NCBI RefSeq assembly: GCF_019186785.1
Contig: NZ_CP066557.1
Coordinates: forward strand, 248,001 to 312,000
DNA from: Neoehrlichia mikurensis
Lineage (GTDB): Bacteria; Pseudomonadota; Alphaproteobacteria; Rickettsiales; Anaplasmataceae
Direction: 5' to 3'
DNA length: 64,000 nt
Shown here: one piece after another, positions 8,640-17,883 of the stretch
Layout of the letters: each line of letters opens with the position of its first letter
Position numbering within the stretch: position 1 is the first letter of the stretch
Position numbers and translations under genes: made by a program
The notes under the pieces: generated by a model
What the model saw: the letters and a program-made list of their open reading frames with translations, nothing else
Databases searched by the model: none
What the model was told of the DNA's origin: nothing

Positions 8640-9737
8640 ATGAATAACAAATCTATTAATTACTTACTTTATGTATTATGTATAGTAGCTATCTTATTTA
8701 TTGTCAGACCAGTAATTATACCATGTTGTACAGCATTTATGATAGCGTATCTGCTTAATCCATTGGTTAATAAACTAGAGTTCATAAAACTACCTAGAGC
8801 ACTATCTGCATTTATAATTATAACTACATCTATTAGTATAATGATAATTTTCTTAATTATATTTATACCAATAATATGTTCACAAACTATTGAGCTTATA
8901 AAATTTTTCGTAGAAAAAATGCCATTAAGTAACACTCATAATTTACAATCTATTATTAAAACATACAACTTCCTTGATAATAACGACATTACAAAAATCA
9001 TACAATTGCTTACTAATTCACATCAAGACTTATTAAATAATGGAAACATAAAACCCCTTATAACAATATTTGGCAATTTATTACAAAATTTTAACAGTAT
9101 ATTAAGCTATACTATTCACTCAGGAATAAATATAAGTTATATAATAGTTATGATCTTTGTAGTATTGCTACTTACATTTTATATATTATGTAATTGGCCA
9201 TTCATAATAAAAAATTTCTATAACTTAACACCTGTTATACATAAAGAAAACATAGAATCTTTTATTCGAAAAGTAGATAATATTATTGCATCATACATTC
9301 GAGGACAAATAAGTGTATGCTGTATTATGTTCATCTACTATTACATATGCTTTGTTATTTTAGATACAAAGTACTCTCTAGTGATGGGTCTCATATCAGG
9401 AATTATGACTTTTATACCATATTTTGGGTCATCAGTATGTGCTATTATAAGTATATGTATAAACATATTTCATACAAATAATTGGATAACATCTGGAATT
9501 ATTCTATGCATTTTTATTATTGGACAATGTATTGAATCTAATATTATTACACCATTATTAATTGGTAAAAAAATAGATTTACATCCTATATGGCTAATAA
9601 TTGGCATGATAATATGTCACACGTATATTGGATTCATTGGAGTATTATTATCGATTCCCATTACAGCTATAGTAGGTGTATTTGTACAATCTATTATACA
9701 AAGATACATAAAAAGTGATTTTCATAATGGAATATAA
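8640..9737 (+). CDS. AI-2E family transporter (PerM-type permease)
   Basis: A 365-residue polytopic membrane protein of the AI-2 exporter/PerM superfamily. It has about seven or eight hydrophobic segments. The N-terminal pair contains the family pattern FIVRPVIIPCCTAFMIAYLLNPLV, and the C-terminal half carries the conserved GLISGIMTFIPYFGSS and the closing helix GVLLSIPITAIVGVF. The transported substrate is unknown; the family includes exporters and Na+/H+ antiporters. Its stop codon overlaps the ATG of the Hda-like gene (TAATG), and this permease-Hda pairing is common in alphaproteobacteria. Confidence 0.85.
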   Translation: MNNKSINYLLYVLCIVAILFIVRPVIIPCCTAFMIAYLLNPLVNKLEFIKLPRALSAFIIITTSISIMIIFLIIFIPIICSQTIELIKFFVEKMPLSNTHNLQSIIKTYNFLDNNDITKIIQLLTNSHQDLLNNGNIKPLITIFGNLLQNFNSILSYTIHSGINISYIIVMIFVVLLLTFYILCNWPFIIKNFYNLTPVIHKENIESFIRKVDNIIASYIRGQISVCCIMFIYYYICFVILDTKYSLVMGLISGIMTFIPYFGSSVCAIISICINIFHTNNWITSGIILCIFIIGQCIESNIITPLLIGKKIDLHPIWLIIGMIICHTYIGFIGVLLSIPITAIVGVFVQSIIQRYIKSDFHNGI

Positions 9738-10390
9738 TGTATAAACAACTTAAGCTATTTGACTTACCATATAGCAAATCATATCAGTATCATGATTATA
9801 TACTGCTAGATCAAAATAAATACACATATAACATATTAATGAACTATGATTGGAACTGCTTTATTTTATACGGTAAATCAGGATCTGGAAAAACGCACCT
9901 TGCACATATATGGCAAAAATTAAAAAACGCATCTTTTATCAATCAAGAACCCATAGCTAAAACAATGCATATAATACATAATAGCAATGCTTTTATAATT
10001 GAAGATATAGATAAAATTAAAGACGAACCTTGGATTTTACATTGTTATAATTATGCTAGAGAAAACAATAAACTATTACTTATGACTTCTTCTATATCAC
10101 CAAAATCACTAAACTGCAACTTGAAAGATTTAAAATCACGCATATTATCAGCTATCAGCGGAGGTTTAGCAAATCCTAATGAAGAGCTATTAAAAATAAT
10201 GCTAATAAAATTATTTACAGATCATCAATTACATATCAATCTAAAAATAATAAACTATATTTTAAATAACACAGAACGCTCTTTTAAAAATTTACGCAAT
10301 ATAGTCAGCTGCATTGATAAGGAGCTTTCTAATAAAATAAATGGTATTACTATTTCATTTATAAAATGGATAATCAAAAAAAATGCATAA
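9737..10390 (+). CDS. hda: Hda/DnaA-like AAA+ ATPase (regulatory inactivation of DnaA)
   Basis: A 217-residue protein resembling the AAA+ domain of DnaA without the DNA-binding domain, as in Hda, which with the beta clamp stimulates ATP hydrolysis by DnaA and limits re-initiation. It begins QLKLFDLPYS, close to a clamp-binding QLxLF motif at residues 4-8. The Walker A is GKSGSGKT at 46-53, followed by a Walker B-like FIIEDIDKI. Near the end, RSFKNLRNIVSCID matches the sensor-2 region. It overlaps the upstream permease by one base and the downstream thiD by 8 bases. Diverged, but context supports the call. Confidence 0.83.
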   Translation: MYKQLKLFDLPYSKSYQYHDYILLDQNKYTYNILMNYDWNCFILYGKSGSGKTHLAHIWQKLKNASFINQEPIAKTMHIIHNSNAFIIEDIDKIKDEPWILHCYNYARENNKLLLMTSSISPKSLNCNLKDLKSRILSAISGGLANPNEELLKIMLIKLFTDHQLHINLKIINYILNNTERSFKNLRNIVSCIDKELSNKINGITISFIKWIIKKNA

Positions 10391-11183
10391 TCAATATAAA
10401 GGCAAAGTTTTAACTATAGCAGGATCAGATTCAAGCGGTGGAGCAGGTATTCAAGCAGACATTAAAACTATTACAATGCTTGGATGCTATGCAGCAAGTT
10501 GTATAACATCTGTAACTGTACAAAACACACTAAAAATACACGCTATACATAACATTCCTCCCAACATAATTAGTGAACAAATAAACGCCATTATGTCCGA
10601 TATAGAAATAGATGCAATTAAAATTGGTATGTTACCTAATTATAATACTATAAAAGAAGTTGCAGCATCTATCACAAAAAATATTCCTATTATTTTTGAC
10701 CCAGTTATGATTTCAACTTCAGGTTTTAATCTTGTAGAACATAATACTGTTGATTCTTTGATAAAAATTTTATTTCCAAAAATAACACTAATCACCCCAA
10801 ATATACAAGAAGCAGAAACTATAATTAACAAAAAAATTAATACATTAGAAGATATCATTAATGCAAGTAAAATTATTGCATCATTTGGAGTAAAAAATGT
10901 TTTAATTAAAGGTGGTCACTTACCTAATAAATTAATCAATAATATAGTACTTACAGAAAATAATGAAATATTTAATTTTCAACATTTAAGAATTTTCAAA
11001 GGCAATTTACACGGTACAGGTTGTACACTATCATCAGCTATTGCAAGCTTTATGTCACAAAAATTATCCATTAAAGAAAGTATTCAACGTTCTATAGATT
11101 ATCTTATCAAAACTATAAATGTCATCCCTAGAATAGGAAATGGTTTTAATCCCGTATTCCATAATTATAATATAACAAAGTAA
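10383..11183 (+). CDS. thiD: Hydroxymethylpyrimidine/phosphomethylpyrimidine kinase
   Basis: ThiD phosphorylates HMP and HMP-P to HMP-PP for thiamine synthesis. The 266-residue protein has the ribokinase-like features TIAGSDSSGGAGIQADIKT near the start, DPVMISTSG in the middle and the anion-hole/catalytic motif LHGTGCTLSSAIA near residues 210-222. The start overlaps the hda end by 8 bases, giving a three-gene unit with the permease. A 237-base internal part (10835-11071) is duplicated in inverted orientation 350 bases downstream. Confidence 0.93.
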   Translation: MHNQYKGKVLTIAGSDSSGGAGIQADIKTITMLGCYAASCITSVTVQNTLKIHAIHNIPPNIISEQINAIMSDIEIDAIKIGMLPNYNTIKEVAASITKNIPIIFDPVMISTSGFNLVEHNTVDSLIKILFPKITLITPNIQEAETIINKKINTLEDIINASKIIASFGVKNVLIKGGHLPNKLINNIVLTENNEIFNFQHLRIFKGNLHGTGCTLSSAIASFMSQKLSIKESIQRSIDYLIKTINVIPRIGNGFNPVFHNYNITK

Positions 11184-11421
11184 CCTAAAATTATTTATAT
11201 CTTACTAAAAATGTAACACTAAGTTTTATGCACGTTACTTTTACTTCCCCTGGACATTAAAATTAAAAATATAATTAATATAATTTAATAATATTAAAAT
11301 TATCAATAGCTTATACATGTTTATAATGAGAAACCCATTTTAATTTATATAGTTATAATATTACATCATTCATAAGTTTAAGCTACTGTCTTTCTCCATA
11401 GTCTCAATATACATCTATGAT

Positions 11422-11656
11422 GGATAATTTTTGTGACATAAAGCTTGCAATAGCTGATGATAGTGTACAACCTGTACCGTGTAAATTGCCTTTGAAAATT
11501 CTTAAATGTTGAAAATTAAATATTTCATTATTTTCTGTAAGTACTATATTATTGATTAATTTATTAGGTAAGTGACCACCTTTAATTAAAACATTTTTTA
11601 CTCCAAATGATGCAATAATTTTACTTGCATTAATGATATCTTCTAATGTATTAATT
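11422..11656 (-). pseudogene. Inverted partial copy of thiD
   Basis: The reverse complement of this segment is essentially identical, as far as I can compare base by base, to thiD bases 10835-11071. It includes the codons around the GTGCTLSSA motif. Both ends break off sharply: beyond 11656 similarity stops, and before 11422 only weak similarity remains. It has no start, so it cannot make a protein. The near-perfect identity implies either a recent origin or gene conversion with the parent. Confidence 0.93.
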
Positions 11657-12020
11657 AAACTAGTTTATATATATGATAAACACCAAGGTAATTTTCTATA
11701 ATTATGAAAATTTACAATAAGTATAAATTTATATGTACTATATAGCTAAAAATCCTGCAATAATTTAATCATACAGATGTGAGTTTTTTATAAAAAATTT
11801 TCAATAATAAAACTTAACTTTAATAAAAAAAATATCATGCTATCATATAAATACATATTTGCTTAATTAAAAATTAATTTTTAACAAAAGTCATTCTGAT
11901 AAAGCATGATAATACAATAGTTCATGCCATAACTATATAATTAACACAAAATAAAAACTAAAATGTGCAATTTGATAATAAAATATAAATTCTAGTAATA
12001 TAAAAACAACATCATATCAT
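11657..12020. other. Gene-free AT-rich spacer
   Basis: About 360 bases between the thiD fragment and the end of the membrane-protein gene. I see no coding or RNA signal. Confidence 0.5.
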
Positions 12021-13310
12021 TTACCTTGTTTGCTGTGAAGTAGAAGTATTAAGTTGATTTGAATAATTACGTAAATCTTCTGATGCTCCATACAACACTT
12101 TATATTCTGATAAAGACTTGCCTACTCTCTTGATTTCTTCTTTATCTTTAGCACTAATCCTCTGCTTTACATTTTGGTTCACTACAGATTCACGATTTTT
12201 TTGTTGAGTAACTTTTTCATCATTTTTCTCATTGTGATTTTCCATTGTATTTTTAAACGCCTGTAAACCTTTGCCATCTTGAGAAAATCTAAATTTATAT
12301 AACTTATAATTATTAAAACATTGTTTCGCTTCATTGCTGATATCAGAAATGCAATTACCAGATACTTTTTTTAGTACAGCAACACCTGCTTTTCCCTGTA
12401 AATCATCAGCATTATACATAGCATTAAGAAATGTATTTCCAACTTTACATGTAGTTTCGCCTATATCTTTTACGTTTTTAGTAAATATCATCAATCCTGC
12501 AGTTACTAAACTTATAAATCTAAAAACAGATGCAACAATTATTAATCCATTATTAGATTTAGTATTTAATAAAGCTCCTGTACTTCTACCAATAAGTTCA
12601 GAATCTATTTTTTTCTCTAAACCATCAGCACATTTAGTAAAAAAATTACTAACATGTTTCAGTAGCCCTTCAACTATACCCAAAGAAAATCTAATAACAT
12701 CACCAAATAAATATAATGGTATCAATGGCAATGTTAATATCCAATTTGTAGTATTTGATTCTAAATTTTTAATACGAATAGAAAAGGGATTTAATTCTAC
12801 ATCTTTCATTTGTTTCATTACCATCCCATTACGAGATTTCACTTGTACAGGAATATTATCTTTACAAGCAATAACTGGTATTGTATTTTTGACATAATTA
12901 TTTATATGTAAATCCTTAAATACCTTTTTTTGATTATTAGTATTAATTGCAAATAACGCATTACCATTTAAATCATAAATATCATTACCATAATCATCTT
13001 GTAATTGTATAATTGGATATTTTTTATTATTATAAACTAAGTTATTCTTATCAATAAACATGTCACCTGTACTTTTTTTAAAAAAATCATCAGGTACATA
13101 ATTACAGGGTTGTTGTTTAAAAATAACCTGTGATTTTGAACCAGGAATTATAACATATCTTTTTTGTCCAAAATCAGGATTAAGATTTGCTATAATATTT
13201 ATAGGACTTAATCTATTGCCTATTGATTTCAGATTAAAAGAAAATTTAGAAGCCTTTTCTATAAAAAAAGCAGCACCATTTTTGAAAGATCTTTTTAAAT
13301 TACTTAACAC
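12021..13310 (-). CDS. Lineage-specific membrane protein of unknown function
   Basis: A 429-residue protein I do not recognise. The start is GTG; no ATG lies nearby. The N-terminal ~180 residues are soluble-looking and basic, with a YGNDIYDLNGNALFAI stretch. Two hydrophobic segments follow, at roughly 188-212 and 255-277, suggesting a membrane hairpin. The last ~90 residues are highly charged and Gln/Asn/Lys-rich (KNDEKVTQQKNRESVV) and end in a low-complexity NTSTSQQTR tail. Such an architecture is common in Anaplasmataceae host-interaction proteins, but nothing in the sequence proves secretion. It lies downstream of sdhD on the same strand. Confidence 0.7.
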   Translation of the reverse strand: MLSNLKRSFKNGAAFFIEKASKFSFNLKSIGNRLSPINIIANLNPDFGQKRYVIIPGSKSQVIFKQQPCNYVPDDFFKKSTGDMFIDKNNLVYNNKKYPIIQLQDDYGNDIYDLNGNALFAINTNNQKKVFKDLHINNYVKNTIPVIACKDNIPVQVKSRNGMVMKQMKDVELNPFSIRIKNLESNTTNWILTLPLIPLYLFGDVIRFSLGIVEGLLKHVSNFFTKCADGLEKKIDSELIGRSTGALLNTKSNNGLIIVASVFRFISLVTAGLMIFTKNVKDIGETTCKVGNTFLNAMYNADDLQGKAGVAVLKKVSGNCISDISNEAKQCFNNYKLYKFRFSQDGKGLQAFKNTMENHNEKNDEKVTQQKNRESVVNQNVKQRISAKDKEEIKRVGKSLSEYKVLYGASEDLRNYSNQLNTSTSQQTR

Positions 13311-13443
13311 AACTATTACATTATTTTAAAATATTATCATATAAAAAAATTATTAATAAATTAATAAGATTATTTATAAATATCAATAAATCCAACTAAA
13401 TAAATTATTAGCATTCTTTAATACAAATGATATATAAATAACC

Positions 13444-13782
13444 CTATGTCATAAGAAAGCAACCTACAATTGCTCCTATAAATAACAGCAATGTTATCAT
13501 AAAAATAATTCTCATGATAATAATAATTATTGCTCTCAGTTTTGTAGATGAAACATAATCTTCTAAAATAACTATTATCCCTAGCATAGAATGATAAAAA
13601 GCTATACAAAGTAAAAATGCGATCAATATAAATTTTATAGGGTGTATTAAAATTAATTCACGTATACGTTCCATTGGATAAATACACATACTAAATACAG
13701 TAGGTAAAAACAATGGCAACGGTAACATAATAACAGCGGTAATCCTCTGTATTAACCAATGACATACTGATTTACTTATCAT
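13444..13782 (-). CDS. sdhD: Succinate dehydrogenase membrane anchor subunit
   Basis: The 112-residue SdhD subunit anchors complex II in the inner membrane and helps bind ubiquinone and haem. Three hydrophobic helices are visible. The first is preceded by HWLIQRITAVIMLPL, the conserved W-x-x-Q-R-x-T/S-A pattern, and the second carries FYHSMLGIIVILEDYV with the family histidine. It follows sdhC by 9 bases. The catalytic subunits sdhA and sdhB are not in the window, as is usual for split rickettsial sdh loci. Confidence 0.92.
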   Translation of the reverse strand: MISKSVCHWLIQRITAVIMLPLPLFLPTVFSMCIYPMERIRELILIHPIKFILIAFLLCIAFYHSMLGIIVILEDYVSSTKLRAIIIIIMRIIFMITLLLFIGAIVGCFLMT

Positions 13783-13791
13783 ACAAATATA

Positions 13792-14166
13792 TTATAAATT
13801 AAATATAGTAAAACAAGATATTAAAGATAGTACTACAGATAATATAATAACCACGAACCCACTCATTGTAGCTGATAATTTATTTACTCCCATGTTTAAA
13901 TCCCACATTAAATGCCTAATACCATTTAAATAATGATAATAAAAACTAACACTCCATGAAACACAAACCACTTTAATTAACCATATAGGGAACAAATTAA
14001 TTAGATTAATAAATAATCCTGGCACAAATGCAAAAATTATAAACATCCAAAAAAAAACTATCAATCCTATAAATAAAAATACACCAGTAAATCTATGAGT
14101 AATTGATAAATAAGCTATCCCTAATTTATAAATCTGCAAATGAGGAGATAAAGGTCTAATTTTCAT
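13792..14166 (-). CDS. sdhC: Succinate dehydrogenase cytochrome b556 subunit
   Basis: SdhC is the larger membrane anchor of complex II. The ATG at 14166 gives MKIRPLSPHLQIYKLGI, matching the family N-terminus; a TTG four codons earlier (14178) is less likely. SITHRFTGVFLFIG near residue 22 holds the conserved S-H-R-x-T/S-G. YHYLNGIRHLMWDL near residue 82 holds the haem-ligand histidine. Three transmembrane helices are clear. It lies only ~140 bases beyond the 16S gene on the same strand, with no obvious terminator between. Confidence 0.93.
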   Translation of the reverse strand: MKIRPLSPHLQIYKLGIAYLSITHRFTGVFLFIGLIVFFWMFIIFAFVPGLFINLINLFPIWLIKVVCVSWSVSFYYHYLNGIRHLMWDLNMGVNKLSATMSGFVVIILSVVLSLISCFTIFNL

Positions 14167-14233
14167 TGTAATTAACAATTATAAATTTTATAGAAATAAC
14201 TACAGATAAATCTGCTATATAAAACAATAATAA

Positions 14234-14253
14234 AATAGAAATAAAGACGGCGG
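14234..14253 (-). other. 16S rRNA trailer arm of a processing stem
   Basis: On the minus strand this 20-base trailer can pair completely with the leader at 15910-15929 (18 Watson-Crick and 2 G-U pairs). The long helix brackets the 16S gene and is the typical substrate of RNase III for releasing the pre-16S. Confidence 0.8.
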
Positions 14254-14305
14254 AACAATTTCATTAAGTCATTACTAAAAAATAATAACTTAAATCAAAA
14301 GCCTA

Positions 14306-15811
<1,506 letters not shown>

Positions 15812-15909
15812 ATTAACCATAATTAAAACTATGGCTGTACTCATGCAAAACAAAAACTAAAAAATGTATTAGCTTCAGTACATGAAAAAATAAATTAGCT
15901 TAATATGTA

Positions 15910-15929
15910 CCGCCGCCTTTACTTCTATT
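15910..15929 (-). other. 16S rRNA leader arm of a processing stem
   Basis: GC-rich for this genome (contains GGCGGCGG on the minus strand). It is complementary over 20 bases to the trailer at 14234-14253, so it likely forms the pre-16S processing helix. Confidence 0.8.
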
Positions 15930-16015
15930 CTATATTTTTTACTCTTTTTAACTAATCAAGCAACTGCACCAAAAAATACACTATTAATTGGTGTTTAATA
16001 TATATAATAAGCTAC

Positions 16016-16044
16016 AGTATCCAGTACTATTAATCATGTGTCAA
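16016..16044 (-). promoter_or_regulatory. Probable promoter of the 16S rRNA gene
   Basis: Minus-strand -35 TTGACA at 16044-16039, a 17-base spacer and -10 GATACT at 16021-16016. This places the start about 200 bases upstream of mature 16S and upstream of the leader processing arm, as required. It sits just beyond the stop of the AroA-like gene. Confidence 0.6.
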
Positions 16045-16073
16045 TATATTTTTTAATATTAATCATAAAAGAA

Positions 16074-17399
16074 CTATTTTATATATTGTATCTTTCCACC
16101 CAATTTATTTATTATACTAATAAAATCACTGTAATTACTATTTACACATTCTACATCGTTTATTGTAATTGGCTTTATAGAGACCATTCCCAATATTAAA
16201 AAAGACATTGCAATTTTATCATCAGAATTCACATTAACTACATTACCGCCATAAATATTACCACCAGATCCATAAATTATTAATTGATTATCTGTCATTT
16301 CTGCATTTCCACCACATTTATTCAATTCATAAACAACTGTATCTAACCTATTTTTCTCTTCTATATCCAATACAGATATACCATGTATAGTAGTAATACC
16401 ATTGATATACGCAGCAATAATACTAATAATTGGATACTCATCAATAATAGACGATAATTCATCTGCTAATATTACTCCACCGTGTAAGCAACTTGCCTTT
16501 ACAAGAAGATCTGCGACATACTCACCAATAACACCTTTTTTTTTATTTATTAAAGTAATATTAGCTCCCATACTAATTAAAACTTTGCAAAATCCTACTT
16601 TATTATTTATCGTAACATTACGAATAATAACTTCTGAATTCTCTATTATCAATGCAGCAGCAACTATAAATGCCGCTAAAGAAGTATCTGATGGTATATA
16701 TATATCCCTAGCAAATAACTCCTTTTGTCCTTGTAATTTAATAATATTAACATTATTAACAAAGCTAACAGTTATATCAGCATTTAAATATTGCAAGAAT
16801 AATTCCACATGATTTTTTGTTAAAATTTTTTCAGTAATTATATTAATACCAGATATATTTAACCCCGCAAATAACATAGCTGTCTTTATTTTATGTGATA
16901 AACTATTTACTGTATAATTCACAGGAATGCTATCTTCAGAACCAACAAGAATTATCGGTAAATTAGCATTAACAAAATTACTTCCTATTAACAATAAAGG
17001 CTCTATAATATCACTTATTGATGCTAAACATAATTTATCAGATCCATAAAAAAAAGATTTAAAGGAATATGTAGACAACAGACCAAGTAACATATATGTT
17101 ATAGTCATAGAATTACCTACATATAATGCATTTTTAGGACGCATCAATCCACTAATTCCAACACCTTTTACTAAATAAACACCACTTTTTTCATAAAAGA
17201 TTTCAACTCCTAATAAATTTAGAGCCCTACTCATATGCATAACATCTTCACATATTGATATTCCATAAATTCTTGTAACACCTATCATTTGCGATGCCAA
17301 TACTAAGGCTGCACAAGATATAAATTTATCTCCAGAAATATTTGCAACACCATTAATAGAGGAAACTTTATAGGATATAGCTTTTTTCTTACTCTTCAT
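16074..17399 (-). CDS. EPSP-synthase-like protein with degenerate active site
   Basis: A 441-residue protein with the two-domain AroA/MurA fold signatures: GDKFIS (residue 23 on), VGNSMT (94 on), IPSDTSLAAFIVAAAL, IIDEYPIISIIAA and IAMSFLILG. The overall framework matches 3-phosphoshikimate 1-carboxyvinyltransferase. Many substrate residues known from the E. coli enzyme differ: Arg27 aligns with Ala30, Gly96 with Met98, Arg100 with Tyr102, Gln171 with Lys170, and the His-Arg pair before IAM is Asp-Lys. The Lys of GDK is kept. It is therefore either a strongly diverged AroA or an AroA paralogue with another role. The reading frame is intact. Confidence 0.75.
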   Translation of the reverse strand: MKSKKKAISYKVSSINGVANISGDKFISCAALVLASQMIGVTRIYGISICEDVMHMSRALNLLGVEIFYEKSGVYLVKGVGISGLMRPKNALYVGNSMTITYMLLGLLSTYSFKSFFYGSDKLCLASISDIIEPLLLIGSNFVNANLPIILVGSEDSIPVNYTVNSLSHKIKTAMLFAGLNISGINIITEKILTKNHVELFLQYLNADITVSFVNNVNIIKLQGQKELFARDIYIPSDTSLAAFIVAAALIIENSEVIIRNVTINNKVGFCKVLISMGANITLINKKKGVIGEYVADLLVKASCLHGGVILADELSSIIDEYPIISIIAAYINGITTIHGISVLDIEEKNRLDTVVYELNKCGGNAEMTDNQLIIYGSGGNIYGGNVVNVNSDDKIAMSFLILGMVSIKPITINDVECVNSNYSDFISIINKLGGKIQYIK

Positions 17400-17883
17400 A
17401 TACGTAAACTAATTATGTTAAACATGAATCCATAAAATAATTCATAAATACATAATATAACAAACATTTCATAGCTTTAATAACATAATTAAATACTTCA
17501 TCTAGAATTATAATAGCCTCTTCACTACATTTGCACATACTTATGACATCTAAAAAACTTTAGTCATTACACAACTAATATTGTTAAGAAATGCTATGAT
17601 ATTCAAAAAAATATGTAATACCATATATCACAACAATAACGATATTATTTTATATCACAACAATAACGATATTATTTATACTTGAAAATAAAAAAAACTA
17701 TATCAGTTTTACTTACCGTACCAAATCAAAAACTAAAACATATACATTAAATTAATAATATAGATTAGATTTTTTGCTTATTTAATAATTTTACCTAAAA
17801 AATAAATACTTTAAAAGTAGAATATTTTTTCATATAACTACCTTTTAAATAAGTAAAAATTATTTTTATAGAATAGTAATAAA
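17400..17883. other. Gene-free AT-rich spacer with a short tandem repeat
   Basis: No coding signal between dnaE and the AroA-like gene. The only clear structure is the 27-base tandem duplication at 17624-17677. Confidence 0.55.
17624..17677. repeat. Perfect 27-bp tandem repeat, two copies
   Basis: The unit beginning TATATCACAACAATAACG is repeated exactly at 17624-17650 and 17651-17677. It is a short variable-number repeat candidate in a non-coding spacer. Confidence 0.9.
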
